DNA of 64,000 bases from Casuarius casuarius (lineage: Eukaryota; Chordata; Aves; Casuariiformes; Casuariidae). The stretch spans positions 2,368,199 through 2,432,198 of the forward strand of contig PTFA01000086.1 in assembly GCA_003342895.1 (NCBI GenBank), in the 5' to 3' direction. A model generated the notes under the pieces. The model saw nothing but the letters and a program-made list of their open reading frames with translations, was not told where the DNA came from and searched no databases. Position 1 is the first letter of the stretch. Every line of letters starts with the position of its first letter. The position numbers and the translations under genes were made by a program. Shown one piece after another: positions 11,756 through 24,788 of this stretch.

Positions 11756-13730
11756 GCTCAGAAAATGGAATGGATGGAGCCTCTTCAGAAAGCTGTGTGG
11801 TGCAATTTTGCCAATATCTGCACCTTTACAGCTAAGAAAACTAGTTCACATATGTTTCCCATGCTGCAAACTGAAATGAATGGATAACAGAGGCTTTATG
11901 AGCTGGGCAAAAGGAAGAAAACAGAGGCAAATGTATAGAGGAAGCTTTTGCTATGGGAGCAACAGCTATAATATGCAATACACATATGTCCAGCAAATCT
12001 TCCATTTTTTTCCACTTTGCTTTGATTCAGTGACCTCACATTTACTCCTAAACCTAATCTGGTTTTCTTGCTCATGATAGCAACTGCAGAATAAATAGAT
12101 CAATGTTGGGAGTCAGTGTGATGACATGGGAGCGGTGCTTAACATGGTGGGATTTATAGGTGGTCAACACGCCAGCGAGGATGTCAGCAGCTCTTATCCC
12201 AGTGGGCCACGAACACAAGGAACTGTGATGCAGCTATGAACCCACAATAAAGTAAAAAAGATCATTTTCTGCTCTCTCTCTCCTCAGATATCCTGAGACA
12301 CAAAGTAGAAATTGCTGAAATCATAATTTATTGTCAAACTTAGAAAGTGAGCAGGCTCGTGTAACAATGCTTGCACACATCTGGCAGGAGGTTGTTTCAG
12401 AGCTGTGTGAAATGATTGCCATAAAAGCTAACCAGTGCCAGTTTTGTCTTGGCTTGGAGTCGAAGTAACAAATTAGATTCAGTTCAGGGAGAAGATTTTA
12501 AAGGTTTTAAATAAAATTATCATTTGCTTATGTTTCTGTATTAGGATTAATATTTTTTTTTTCTCTTTGGCAAAACAGCATATAGTTAAACACTTGAGCA
12601 TCAGCTTAATTCTTCTGACTTTTGAGAGTCATTAATTGGTGAAATTCTCAAGTTATTCAGATCCTGCACGTGTGGAAGTAACTACAACATTAGCATGAAA
12701 TCTCCCAATTGAAATTGGAAGTTTCATGGAGCTTTTGCTGTAAAAGAATAATAACGACTATCATTTCTTGAACCTTGTTCAGAATCTCATATTAAGTTTT
12801 GGATGTAATAAAAAATCATATAGGCCTCACCGGTCATTCAATTCCCTTAAAATAAATTGAGAAACTTGCTCTGGTAGCTCAATTCATAGTTTATGTCTTT
12901 TTTATCTCTATTACATCTTGGCATGCTTAGGCAATGAAACCAAAAATCTTCCTCACGTAAAAGTGTGCTAATAAGCCACACTCTCTCCTTTTGCCAGTTG
13001 TTGTGTCTTTTAGCACCAATGCACAATTGCACATACAGAAATGTATGCAAACTGAGGCTGCAGTGAAAAATCAAGTTTCTGATCTTCTTTCATGTTCACA
13101 AAAAAAAAAAATCATATTTTTTCAGGCTGTCTGCAGAGTTGTCAGAGTTGTTCATTTAAAACAGAGCTCATATTTTATCATCCTTTACTTAGTCCTAATT
13201 TTTCAAATGTGGGTACAGTGGTTGCGCCTTCATAATAACAGTTGTAATACTTGTTCAGTGGGAAATTGTGTGTCTAAATATATACTTTCATACAAGTTCT
13301 TATTCCAAGTTTATTAAAGCCATTTTTTGCAGGCACACCTCTTCAGAAAGTCCCTAATTTCTAGTTTTCCATGTTAACCATATATATACACATGTTTCAG
13401 CTGCTGATCTCTCTGTAACTATTGCATTCCCAGTCACTTTTCTTCCATCAGAGGAAGCAATCAGAAAAAGCTGTCATTGCCCCTCAAGGTTTCATCTTGG
13501 CTAATTGGAGTTTTTGGCTCTTTATCCTGATGATTAAAAGAACAGCTGAGTGGAAGTCAGAACGCATTTACAGAGCTGACACACCCAGCTCAGTTGTTTG
13601 GTTTGTGCTGATTAATTTAGCAAATGAAACTCCCGTAAACTCACATAACATTTTGCCTATACAAAACTACTGTTGCTATATAGTTTTAAGTAAGCCTTAG
13701 GTAAATTATCTTGTAGATAATTAAATCAGT
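11756..13730. other. Non-coding stretch, no gene seen
   Basis: AT-rich DNA with short A or T runs, for example near 12551 and 13100. Open frames reach 108 codons (plus strand, 12991-13317) but have low-complexity or AT-driven composition and no domain I recognise. Confidence 0.55.
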
Positions 13731-15490
13731 ATGATGAAAGCTTTAAGATCCTCCTTTTTGCTGAAAAAATATTTTTTTCTGTAGAGTAACATTTTGTGTT
13801 GGAGCATATAGATTGTATGAAGTGAAACAGCTCTTTTAAAGACGCTGCCGTTTTTAGTGTATGAGAAAAACAACTGTTACTGTTTACACTCTTCAATCAA
13901 GGTAAGCATGTTTGTCTAAAGTATTACTACAGCTTGGCTTGCAAACACTTCAAGATTGCTTACTGTTTTTCTATATATAGGCTTCTCTGTGAAATTGCCT
14001 TTATCAAAACTTTTGGGAAAATCTTTAACAGAATCTGAGAAACTTGCCTAATTTATGCAGTTATCTGTTCTCCTTGTATTGATTCCCTCCGTGATATATG
14101 TTTATCCTCCATACCTGTGATAACCTAGAATTAAAATTGAAGCATTTATGTTTTATGCCTGTAATTGCTGGTAGAAAAGAGATGGGTTTTTTGTGTGTAA
14201 AAGATATAATATAAAACCTAGTATAAAATTGTCCCAAATTTACAAGACAGAAAATTCTAAACAGCCAAAGATTTATCTTACTACAATTTTTAGAAACCAC
14301 TTTTAAAGAGTTAACTATTCCCACACCTTTTGTAATGGAATAATTCTGAGTGAACCAGTGAGCTCCTCGGTTTTGAGAAGAGAGTGTTGGGGACATGGTC
14401 CCCACATCAAAACTGTCCTGGAGAGATCAACCATTGATGATTTAAATCTTCACTACTTTATCTCTTTGTTTGCTGCTTGGAATGCTATTGATACCTTCTT
14501 TGTCTTTGTAATTGTTTTAATTAGCCACCCAGCATGGGCCCCTGACAGTGCTTGTGATAGAGTATTATGGACAACCCAGCAGGACAGTGAGCCTGTTAAC
14601 ATGAAACACAGACATTATGGCAAGCTTAATTTCTTTTATTTGTGTCAATTTTTTTCTTGTCCTCTTTGTCTGTGTGTGTGCTTGCATTATTACTTGATAG
14701 AATGAAAATAACTTTGCAAGTACCTTGGCCTTTTAAAGAGGGAAAGAAGCGTGAAAGCACCATCACAAACATTTCTCGGAGATTCTACAATTAAAACTGA
14801 TTATCACAAACCATTTCTGTCAGACAAAGAATGAAATGTTGGCCATATTGATTAGCCTTTTCATGCATGTCTTCAGCAATTAGACTGATATTTATGTCAG
14901 TTACTGTACTCTCGCATCTGCAAATTTCTTCTTAGTTATTATTTTTTTGGCTCTGTAACATTACTTGTTCTTGTTGACCACATCCTTATTTTGNAAATGG
15001 AAATCTGGGCGTTCAATTATGATGCAGATCTGCAACTCATTAGCAGTAAGCTTCGTACTGTTGCCATTGCATGGGAACTTGTGACTCTGTATATTCTGGA
15101 GAAATTGTTTTAAAGAGATAAAAACAGTTCAACAACATCAAAATCGCAAGGCCTTTCATAGTACAGTTTTTGAAAATAATTTCATGCTTGGGATAGAAGA
15201 ATGTGAATGCAGAGAGAGAGAGGTGCTACATAAAAATGCAAGTTTCTTTTGAATCTGGATTGTTCAAACTAGCCCAAAGTCAGTCCCTGCCAATTACTAC
15301 CTCACTTCAGCTGTTCTCTGGACATTGATTAAAGCATCTGCTTTATTAACCAGGAATCTAGTTTTGCACTCTCAAAGCAAGGCGCTTTTTGGGCTTCCCC
15401 CTACCCCATGCTGAATTTCTAGCTTCTTAGCCTATTTGTTTCATTTTATTGGCCTCCTTGAAAAATGTTTGTAATAAAGTTTTAGTCTGT
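13731..15490. other. Candidate conserved non-coding block (texture only)
   Basis: This stretch is AT-rich, almost free of simple repeats and dense in homeodomain cores and SOX-like ACAAT/ATTGT motifs. Two adjoining sub-blocks, about 14730-15200 and 15290-15480, look most enhancer-like. No gene is seen; the 115-codon frame at 14358-14705 has no recognisable family. Alignment to chicken, alligator and human would decide whether it is under constraint. Confidence 0.3.
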
Positions 15491-17267
15491 GGCTTGATGG
15501 ACTGGACTGAAATCACTCTCTTCTTTGATGGAGTCAAATGTAAATCCTAAATGCCTGGGAATCNCTGTGTTGCGTTAACCTGAAGGCACTGCTTATTTTC
15601 AGGGTTGCCAGCTCTTGTGCTTTTTCACGTTCCTCAGCCAAGAGGAAAAGGTGTGTAGTGAGGGATGGCTTCAAGAGGGAGGTTTGTTTCTTAAGGAATA
15701 TTTCTGCAGGGGGGAAGGCAGAGAGGGACGGGACATGGGTGACTGAAGGGCTGTGGCTGGCAGTGGGGTTGCCTCCAAGCACTGCAAGACCTGAATCACT
15801 GTGCAGTGAACTGAAATCCTAAAATGAAAGGGTACTGCCCCTGGAGCGGGGTGGCTGAACAGGAGCATATCTGTGCCTTCCACACAGCAATTTGCAGCTC
15901 AGCATTTGAAGGTAAATTATCATCCTTTTCTACTGATGTTAATGCACCAGCAGTGGCTCTCGGGGGCAGAGGGCTCAGAGTCCCTGGCCTGGTCGGATGA
16001 GGCAGCAGCAGGAACCTCTTCGGCCTCTGTGGAGACTGGGAATGAAAGCTGTGTTAGCCAGGGACGATAGTGAAACCCTACAGCCATAATTCAATACGTT
16101 GGAGAACTGTGCTTGGGAGGATAAGAAAACCCCACTGCCATTAAAACCATGAAAGAAGGTACGCTAGAACAAGAAGGCAAATAGCATTGCCTTATGCATG
16201 GTGCAAGGAGTATGGATTCCTACAGACTTGGTCATGGAAGGAAGTAGTAAGATGTTCACCAGCCAGGCTTGATCCACCTCTGATGTAGCCTAAATTGCAG
16301 TAATTTTAAGTTTCTCTGCAGCTTGCTCCCATTTCCTTTGCTGGCAGATGTGAGAGAGACATCTACAGTTGCAAGTGAACTGTTCTGAGGGGTCTCAGCG
16401 TTTGNGGGGTAGGTGCATGGCAGAAATTTAGTTGTCTCAAGATTTGGTCATTTTCATTCAAAAGGTACAAGGTTTGCAGCACAGCAGCTTTGCCACAGAT
16501 TTTCTGACCTTGGGCAATTTGTACATAACCCATCACGTGCTTCAATTTTCCCTCCCCTCCCAAAGTAGGTGCAGTTTGTTTGGCTTTTCTAGGCTGTTCT
16601 AAGGCTAAAAATCCACTGGTGATCGCAAAGAGCTCAGAGGCTACAGTAAAGGCTATATGGACTGAATAGAGGGGATTTGATAGTATCTCTGATGCCATGC
16701 TTAGCCGTCCTTTACAGAAAAGTAAATAATCTTCATTTATGTCTTCTGATCTTCAAACAGAATCGTAACTCTTTAGCAGCATGCTGATTGAATAGCTGTG
16801 GCACGCCAAACTGATACTCATAGATATATGTGATATTCTACTATTTGAATCAAAAATAACCAAGCCAAAGATTGTAAACGTCTTTGCTCCATAAAATCGT
16901 ATACTTGCAAACTTTTATTTTTAAATTTCTGAACTCTTCATTCTAATTGCTTTGAATTTGGATGTGCATTCCCTTCTTGAAAACAGCACTGGTGGCACTG
17001 CTGATTAGCTAATTACAGTTAGGTTTTCATTTACTTATTTCAGTATGGATTCATGGAAAATGCGTGTACAAATTAAAGGTCTAATTCAGTGTTTGTATTA
17101 TATACTCAACTTTATGCCTAGTATTTTCGATGAACCTGACTGATGGTAATGTAGATACTATAATTTATGTGATACCATAAATGCAGCTGGCTGTGGGCAG
17201 CACGACTTCAGTGACATGACAAATAAGAGGCAGATCGTTACTTTAATTAGCTTGGGCTCAAAATTAC

Positions 17268-17335
17268 TTATCCAGAACCCATTGAAGTCAGTGGAGCGCC
17301 TTACACTGATCCCACTGGCTTTCATGTCAGGCACC
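17268..17335 (+). repeat. Relic of palindromic CATTGAAGTCAATGG family
   Basis: CCATTGAAGTCAGTGG at about 17279-17294 is followed within 20 bases by the diverged inverse CCACTGGCTTTCATG, and is preceded by TCCAGAA. The inverted arrangement matches a short palindromic sequence that I remember as common in bird, turtle and crocodile DNA. I do not assign a Repbase name. Confidence 0.5.
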
Positions 17336-17569
17336 TGGAGGATACTGAGGCTGCTGCGGACATCTNGGCCCATGGACTGACATTGCAAACGGTTCTGGGG
17401 AAGCGCCAGCTCAGCCAGCTGCTGCTGACCCTCTCCTCCGCCTCCCCTTTCCACCTNGCTCCGCTTGTTCCTGCGCGGTCACATGCGGTCCTCACCTGCA
17501 GGCCAAGGCAGCAGCTGGGCTGTGGTGTGAGCTGTCTTGAGAAAAATAACTTAGCCTAAAAATTGTGAG

Positions 17570-17600
17570 TTTTTTTTTCTTTTCTTTTTTCTTTTTTTAG
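17570..17600 (+). repeat. Pyrimidine tract ending in AG
   Basis: A run of 29 C/T bases, mostly T, ends directly in AG at 17599-17600. This is the shape of a strong vertebrate 3-prime splice acceptor. The open frame that follows (to 17901) has no recognisable protein, so I list it as a low-complexity tract rather than an exon boundary. Confidence 0.7.
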
Positions 17601-17701
17601 TTTGGACCAGTTTATTGATAGAGCTCCCAGCACTGCTGAACGGGAGGGTGGAAAGCTCCAGGGCTGGGCCCAAGCCAAGGGGACAGNGGGGGCGGCAATA
17701 C

Positions 17702-17725
17702 CAGAAGTGGTTTCAGAAGTGGTTT
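17702..17725. repeat. Exact 12-bp tandem duplication
   Basis: CAGAAGTGGTTT occurs twice in direct succession without change. Confidence 0.9.
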
Positions 17726-18039
17726 CCCATTGCTCAATGCTTTGTGATATCAGATCACAGTTTAAACCGGGCATCGCTCACAGAATGAAGGCTGGATATC
17801 AGACAAAGCCGATGGGAAGAGAAGGGTACCCTCAGGGCGAGTGGCTGAGCACCTCAATTAAATGCTTACACAGAATCTATGAGTACCTTGTACAGGAGTA
17901 AGCAAAACCTGAACAAACTAAACCCCCAAAGAATCCCTTTCAGAGGGTGGAAAGACGTGGAATTTCTCTAGTTTAAAGCAAGTTTGACATATTATTAAGA
18001 GACTCTTAAACTCTCTGTGATTAAGATTGGAGCCATTGG

Positions 18040-18073
18040 TCTCAGATTAACATTCTTCTCAGATTAACAAACC
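18040..18073. repeat. 17-bp tandem duplication
   Basis: TCTCAGATTAACA recurs with a period of 17 bases (18040 and 18057). The intervening bases differ slightly. Confidence 0.85.
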
Positions 18074-18560
18074 TTGTTAACTGATTATTTACTAGATGAT
18101 GGAGACTCNTCTAAAGCAACAGTAGATCTTTTTTGTGGTCCTCAATCTGACTCATAATTTACAAATAATAGCTGTGTTTACAAATGAACCAAGAGCAAAA
18201 CTGTCCTGGGTGAGGAGGTCTGAACACAGACAGTTAAATTAGTTCTTACTCAATATTTGGTAGGCAACAAAGGCTCAACGCAATCCCAGCTGAAATCAGT
18301 GGCTGTCTTCGTGGGATGCTGCATGGATCTGGCCAATTTGGACACGGAATTTGTTTTTGTGTTGGAAAACTTGAGTGGGAAAGCTTTGCAAGTTATCCGT
18401 AAACACTAGATGCTGGGGTGCAGAAACCTAGCTGGGATCCTCTGGGCCTCCCCTCTCCCCAGGCAAACTCACGCCTGGGAGAACCTGAAAATAAAAATAT
18501 GTTGTGCGTCACAGCTTAAATTTCNTATTGGCACACCTAATAGGAAGAGGCTATCAGAAA

Positions 18561-18876
18561 GCACCGAGTGTTAAGCCCGCAGGTTCGTACCGCTTGGTGT
18601 CGAGGCGCGTTCCTGATGACGGCGCGGCAGAGGCCGGGGCGGGAGCGGGGCGGAGGGCTGCGCGGGCAGGAGCACGCGAGGATGTGGGCTGGGAGCGGCG
18701 TGTGCCTCTTCCTCCCCCGCAGCGGCAGCTAGCGCTGATCCCGGGGCAGATATCGCACCAGCGGCAGATGCCACGCAGGGGAGGGGATCGCTGGTAACCC
18801 GGTCGGTGGGCGAGCTCGATGTAAACCTGCCGGCGTGAAAGGGCTCGTCTCTGAAACGAGAGAAACACGTGACGTG
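18561..18876. promoter_or_regulatory. Isolated CpG island, candidate promoter
   Basis: About 315 bases contain roughly 35 to 40 CpG dinucleotides by my count in strongly GC-rich sequence, set sharply within AT-rich flanks. Two GC boxes (GGGGCGGG at 18636-18643, GGGGCGG at 18647-18653) suit Sp1/KLF binding. At the right edge, CACGTGACGTGG at 18866-18877 overlaps a USF/MYC-type E-box with a CRE half-site. There is no TATA box. Open frames in the island are composition-driven and unrecognised. It may be a TSS of a long non-coding RNA, an alternative first exon of a distant gene, or an orphan island. Confidence 0.5.
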
Positions 18877-21800
18877 GCTAAGCTATTAATTTCTCACACA
18901 ACAATTCTTGTAGTAATGCCTTTACCGAAAGCCAGCGTGAGTGTAAACACCTAATTGTAAAGGTCGAGTGATTATTTTCTAGTTTTCATTTTGAACTAGA
19001 TGGTGAAATGTTTACATCTCCTATAGATATGATTGATGTGGAGAGCAAACAAGAAAAAATCTTTTACTGGGTCAACAGGTTACTTACAAATGTGTGGAAA
19101 GGTTAATCCCAAAGCTTCTGTCCTTCTTAAGTGACCATTGTTATTTATGTATTCATAACCCTGGAAAAATCATAAAGACCTTTCCCCCCACCCCAGGAAG
19201 TTATACTCATGCATTTACCTGTTACAAATGACTAACTAAAGTAATCCGCAATTTTTATGACCCCTCACTGCGTTTTCAAATGAGTTTTTCTGTGAGAGCT
19301 TGCTGAGGTATTGCTTTCTGCTCAGGTGTAACTGAAGGCCTGGGTCATCCATTTGAGAACGTTGTTGCCTGTGAGATATTAATTGCTTCTCAACCCTTAG
19401 AACTATTCCAACTTCTAAAGGTTAATGGAGCAGATAGATTTAGGACATGTTCCTAACCACACAGGTTATCCTCCCTTCCAGAAATATGACACTCGCTGGA
19501 GATGGGTCATTCATTTTTATTGTTTAAAATGTAATGAAGCATGGCATTTATAATCCACTAGCTGGGAACATCTTACTTGTGAAAAAAGGGGCCATGATAT
19601 GCACTGCTTTTATGGATGTTTGCACAGCCAGCTTTGTTCTCATTCTCTGGAAAATGGCCACAGAGGCACGTGTTTTAGTTAAGGCATCTGGTTACCCGCA
19701 CAGGGCAAGCCCAGCATCCCCAGCTCTGCTGGCACCTATAGCCTGTCTAGGATTAGGGAGTTTGCAAAGCTTATGTGAACGGCAGAAGCCAGACCGATGC
19801 CAGGAATGCGAAAAGCTGCAGTGAGAGAATANGCAACCTGGGTAGCACCTATAATGAGCAGCTAGTTCGGCTTTGCACATGCTGACTATAGTGGCTGTGT
19901 GTTTTGTTTGTAAGCCAAGTCCTCCAGCCTCAGCGTTTCAGAAGTTCCCGACCCTCCTTGGAGCAGGCTCAGGCTGGACAGCAGAGTGCTCTGGGTTGCA
20001 TTACGCTTGGTTGATGCAGGCTTGCCTTCCTGTGGCGTAAAATACACGCAGCTGAAATTTGGAGTGAAGTGTTAGCTTCTTTAAATATCAGTAGGCCAGG
20101 ACCCTTGAACTCTCTGCCAGACCACGCTCTCGAACAGCAACAACAAATTCCTCATGTGAACTTCATTAGCCACTCCTAATTTTCAGAAGTTATCTAAATT
20201 CTATCTATCATAAACCCTAGGCAAAACAACTGCTAAGTTTTGATAAATATTCGATAAGCCTCAGGACTTACTGGGAAGATTCATGAGGGTCCCCTTGTCC
20301 CTCCCCCACACACTATAGGCTCTGGAATTTTAAAAATATTTGCACAGGTTGTGTATGAGCAGTGTGTGTGTGGACACGTGGCTGCCCATAGCATGGATAA
20401 CCTCCAGCTTCTCGTCTTTGTCTTGTACAAATGTAGGCAGTAGTTCAGCTTGCCAAGTTACCCGACCCACCAGGTACTGAAAATTGGATCAAGAGAGGCT
20501 AAATCTGTTTTGTGTCAGTTAAAAACTGTATCGCTTTACTCCAGTTAAGGTTTTGGCTAATTTATATAATATATGTTCTGTGCAAAAGAACAGAAATATT
20601 TTTTCTGGATTTACCATCTGTTTATACCAATAGAGTCAAATATTTTAATAGGTTGAAATTACTGTATAAAAATGTCACACCTGTTGTTGTAACAGGCCCC
20701 ATTAAAAACAGTAATGAAAGATATTTTCAGAAGGATATGGAAAACAAATGAGAGCTTTGCTCTTGGTCTGGGAAAGAGCTATGCGAGTATCCAGCATCAA
20801 TTGCCACCCCAGAGAAGTCAGTCAAATTCTGTGCAGAGGCATCCATCCAGCCTTTTTTCTTCCCTTTAATGCTGAAGGCCCAGGTAAATACTGCCCTCCA
20901 ATCCATCTGTGATTTTCCTTGGGAGTTGGTGGCAAACTTTATGCTTTAAGGTCTGCTCTTGCCGAAGAATCTGTCCTGGCATTTCTGACTACAGTGCCCC
21001 AGTGAAATGCAGGCTGCTTCGTATTCTTACCCAGTTCCACCTATCTTGAGATAGTAGCAAGAGCTGAGATTTTCATTTATTACTCTGTAAATCTCAAGAA
21101 TATTCAATGGAGTTCTACACTGTAAATTAACTTTACAATTTTCACTTCGATTTTTTTAATGTCTTTAATTCTCTGAATTCTGAGTGTGTTCACTTTTTCC
21201 TAGCAAAACATGTGAGCCTCCCACTTCCTTCTTCCCGTTTCTAAGCTGTTACAGCGTAGAGTAGTAGCCCAACGTGTTGTCAGCCAAATATATGTGCATA
21301 TTGCCCACCACTTTAATGATAAACTACGACTATCTGGGTTTAATTCTCTAATAGTTTGCCTTCTACATAGTTTCCAAGCATATTAAAATACTCAGGAGCA
21401 CATTAAGGCTCCATTGCTATCATAATAAATGTAACATTCCTCCTGAGGAACTGGATCTGGCAATGCAGCTTCTAGGTAGATCTAGCACGAGAGCCTGCAG
21501 ACTTTCTGCTGGAAGGTATCTGCCCTGCTGGCCAAGGAGACGGTCAGTGGGAACACTACAGGGAGCTCAGCTGTCCACAGAGAGGGGTGGGAAATGACGT
21601 GAATGTTATTTATGGTGCCTTGCTGTGGGAAGTAACTTCATAGATATAAAGTGCATACCACACTGCAAAATACGAAGGGGGTAATTTTACATCTTTACTG
21701 CACAGTGATACTGAGGATGAAATGATTTTAATACCTCGGACAAATAGTGACTGGCAGGCCAGTAGATAAAGAGATCAAGAGCAATCAAAAGGTCAGCGCA

Positions 21801-23066
21801 TCTTACTGTGGAGCCAGGAAGAAGGTAGATGAAAGAGATAGGAGCGCCAGAGAAGAGTGAGATGTTTGCTGACTCTTGGGACAGTCTGGACTACTTCTGC
21901 AGCTGCTTATAACATCGCTCTAGTGCAGGGCTTTATAGCTCACAAAAAGCCAGTCAATGGTGCTGGACCAATTGTTATTGAGAACAGTTGTTTAACAGAA
22001 TTTCTTCACTACTGCATTTGGATTAATTGAATCCTGTGCAAGGCCTTATCAGGAAGAGCTGTCAGCGAAGAATTCCAATAATCCAATCAGGAGGTCATGA
22101 GTGCAAGAATAAGTATCTACAAATCGGATTGAGAGAGCCAAACCTGAAGCCAAGCAATATTCCAGAGATGGCAGAATAGACGATTTCACCACATTGCTGA
22201 TATAATTAATGGAGATTGATAAGTTCATTGCAACACCCGCATTTTGTTTGTTGTGCTAGAAAGGTGGTAATCTAAAATCCTGACAAAAAGGCAACTGAAG
22301 AAAACAAGAAGTGTAAATTAGAGCAATAATAGTAGCTCAACAATCAAATCTGTCATGGTAGAGTCTAATAGTGCAATATAAAAATATTTGATATTTATAA
22401 AGCATGAAAGGCTCCACGTTAGTGTCACATTAAGTATAAAGCCAGTTGATGTCTGGGTAGCAGGCGAGTTTGAGGTTGTAAAAAGTCATCGATCCCAGGA
22501 CTGGCTGTGTAGTATACTTTCCTGAAAACAACAGCTATTCAACAGTTCAGATACTCAGGAATACCATCTGAATCAAACCGTTCTTGGGAAGAAATATTTC
22601 GGGTAGATGTCTCAAACCTTAGTCGCTTCTTGTGGCTGTTGTGTGTTTCTTGTTACATTTATCAGAGAAGTCACTTAGCCTGAGCTGTTTTATGTAAAAA
22701 TGAAGCTGTCTATAACTGCATGAAAGACAGTAAGGTCCAACTTTAAATTTGATTTCACGTGTCTGTCTCCTGATGTGATTTGTTTTCTAAAGCAAAGGAT
22801 AATCTCAAAAAGAGCAATGCAATATGTGCTCAGGATTGTGTCTTGATGTGGAAAAGCACTGTGAATGTGTGTATAATTTTTTAACATACTTTTAGCTCTC
22901 CAGATTGAAGGAGACTACAAGCTCTTTCATTCGGAGCAGCTTGTGTTCTGGGAATTGGTAGTGTGGAAGAAAATGCCATGGTACGTGCTGTGAATAGCTC
23001 TTCCCCCACTCTTGCTAAAGCAGTATAAGGTGAAGTTCTTCACCCTTCAGACCACAGATGCAGAGA

Positions 23067-23068
<2 letters not shown>
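18877..23068. other. Non-coding stretch, no gene seen
   Basis: Plain AT-leaning DNA. Open frames are under 97 codons and unrecognised. A few AT-rich sections, about 21700-22450, carry clusters of AATTAAT and TGATAA-like cores and could be regulatory. I see no transposon body. Confidence 0.55.

Positions 23069-23100
<32 letters not shown>
23069..23100. repeat. (CT)16 microsatellite
   Basis: A perfect CT dinucleotide repeat of 16 units, followed by ATCGATCTAT. Confidence 0.95.
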
Positions 23101-23103
<3 letters not shown>

Positions 23104-24656
23104 GATCTATTGCTTGTTTTATTTCCATTTCAGTGTCACAAGATAGTAAAATCTGACTGTGCCAATAAAACAAAACTAACGTGAGAACAAGTGAAACATG
23201 CTAAGTTCAATTTCCCTTACACAGGAATAACCAGGAGTAACTTTGTGATTTAACCCAGTGTGACTGAGAGTTGATTTGGTCCTATTGCTGACCGCATAAA
23301 GGCTTTTCTGATCCAAGAGGTGCCTCTGTATTGTAAAACCTTGTATTTCTAACCTTTAACATCTTACTAAGAGTACTGTCCATTGGTTTCACATCATTAT
23401 CTGAGTTTAAATACCTCTCATCTGAGCTTGTTCTTCCTTAATCTTTAAACCTTGCTTAGTGCTACCTTCATACTTAATCATTCTCCCGCATTGCAAAGCA
23501 CTTGGGGATCATTCCAATGATAAATTTCAGCTTCATCAGCTACTGACCCACATACACTCTGCAGTCGGGTTGCAACTGCTTGTCCCTGTGGGTCTGGGGG
23601 TAACTTTATAGTTAAAGAGCAGCTGCTGGTGTATATAAGCTCCACGGGCTCTGTCATTAAAGGACAACTGATGTCCCACATTAACTGAATGGATCTCTAA
23701 GGAATTTCAGTGATAGAAATCAACCTTCTTCCTTGGGAGAAACTATAGCGCTTCTGACTTGTCACAGCTAGGCACTGCGTCTGTCCTGACAAATGTGTCT
23801 CATCCAGTGCTATTGTCATGCCTACAAGGATGACGACTGAGGTTTCAACAGTATATTGAGGGCTCCATCTAGCTTGCTGAGGTCCCCCATGGATAGCAGA
23901 GATGCTTCTGCATATGTCACACAACAAAGTTGCGTGATTAATTATACTTATTTACCCAGCTGATGATTAAAGATAAATGGCAGTCAAATTTAAAATGTCC
24001 TCTTATATGTCAACAAAAATGGATAAAAGAAAACAATCTTGTGCTTGGTATATGATTAACCTGTGGAATTTACTGCAGTAGGATATTACTGAGGCAAATA
24101 GTTTAGTAGGATTTAGGGATTAGACACACGAATAAGAAGAGCATTTACTAGCTACCTTCTTTAGATTTAAGAAAGGTAATTTCTTCCCTGTGCAATCTGA
24201 TGCATAAGGTCAGCAAATGATCACTAGCATAAGGAAAGGCAACATCTTCCTCACTTCTCCAGCCGACGGTTCACTGTGGGTCCCCAGGATGTGGTCCATC
24301 CTTCCTGGAGAAGAATAAGATATCACTGGGCTTGTCAATCAAAACAAAATACTGTACCGGACGGACCGTTGCTCTCTCTTTTGCCCCTGTGGGTCAGGGC
24401 AGTACTATTAGCCACGAACATTCACGGCAGTTTGGGGTTTTGCCCTCCCAAATTTTTATTCCTCTTCCATAATTTCAGAAAACCCAACAGTGTGGCCAAT
24501 ACCCTTCCTCAGCAATCGTTATAACTAATGGACAAGCTTATTTATCAAAAGTCTGTTAAGGAGTAGTTAACAAGCCCCGATTTCTATTTAACTGTCACTC
24601 CGTAACCCGCTTGAGAGCAGCACTGCGCCCTAAACATAATCACCTCTTAATACTTC

Positions 24657-24670
24657 TTATTTATTTATTT
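24657..24670. repeat. Short (TTTA)n repeat
   Basis: About three and a half TTTA units. Confidence 0.8.
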
Positions 24671-24689
24671 AGAGTCAGTATAAACACCA

Positions 24690-24788
24690 TGGGCCAGAAC
24701 CTCTGCTGATACATTAGCACAGTTCCAGTGGCAAGAATCTGTTGAAATCAATGGGGCTTTACTGATTTACATCCCCTGGGAATCTCNG
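24690..24788 (+). repeat. Relic of sauropsid-type interspersed repeat
   Basis: The sequence starts with GGGCCAGAACCTCTGCTGA and continues with CTGTTGAAATCAATGGGGC. It then has CTTTACTGATTTACATCCCC and TGGGAATCTC. This order (GGGCC, CATTGAAGTCAATGG, ACTGATTTACACC, GGATCT) recurs in bird, turtle and crocodile DNA in my memory. Of the relics in this window it is the best preserved. No family name is assigned. Confidence 0.55.

Larger units (their letters stand above)
15491..18560. other. Non-coding stretch, no gene seen
   Basis: Mixed composition with two small tandem duplications (17702, 18040), a pyrimidine tract at 17570-17598 and an interspersed-repeat relic at 17268-17335. A further diverged relic of the same type may lie at 18272-18344 (CCAGCTGAAATCAGTGG, then GGATCTGGCC). 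The longest frame (111 codons, minus strand, 16363-16698) matches nothing I know. Confidence 0.55.

Noticed and set aside
17570..17901. Splice-acceptor-like tract followed by an open frame
   Set aside because: The frame contains an N-derived unknown residue, holds a 12-bp tandem repeat and matches no protein; a pyrimidine tract is sufficient explanation.
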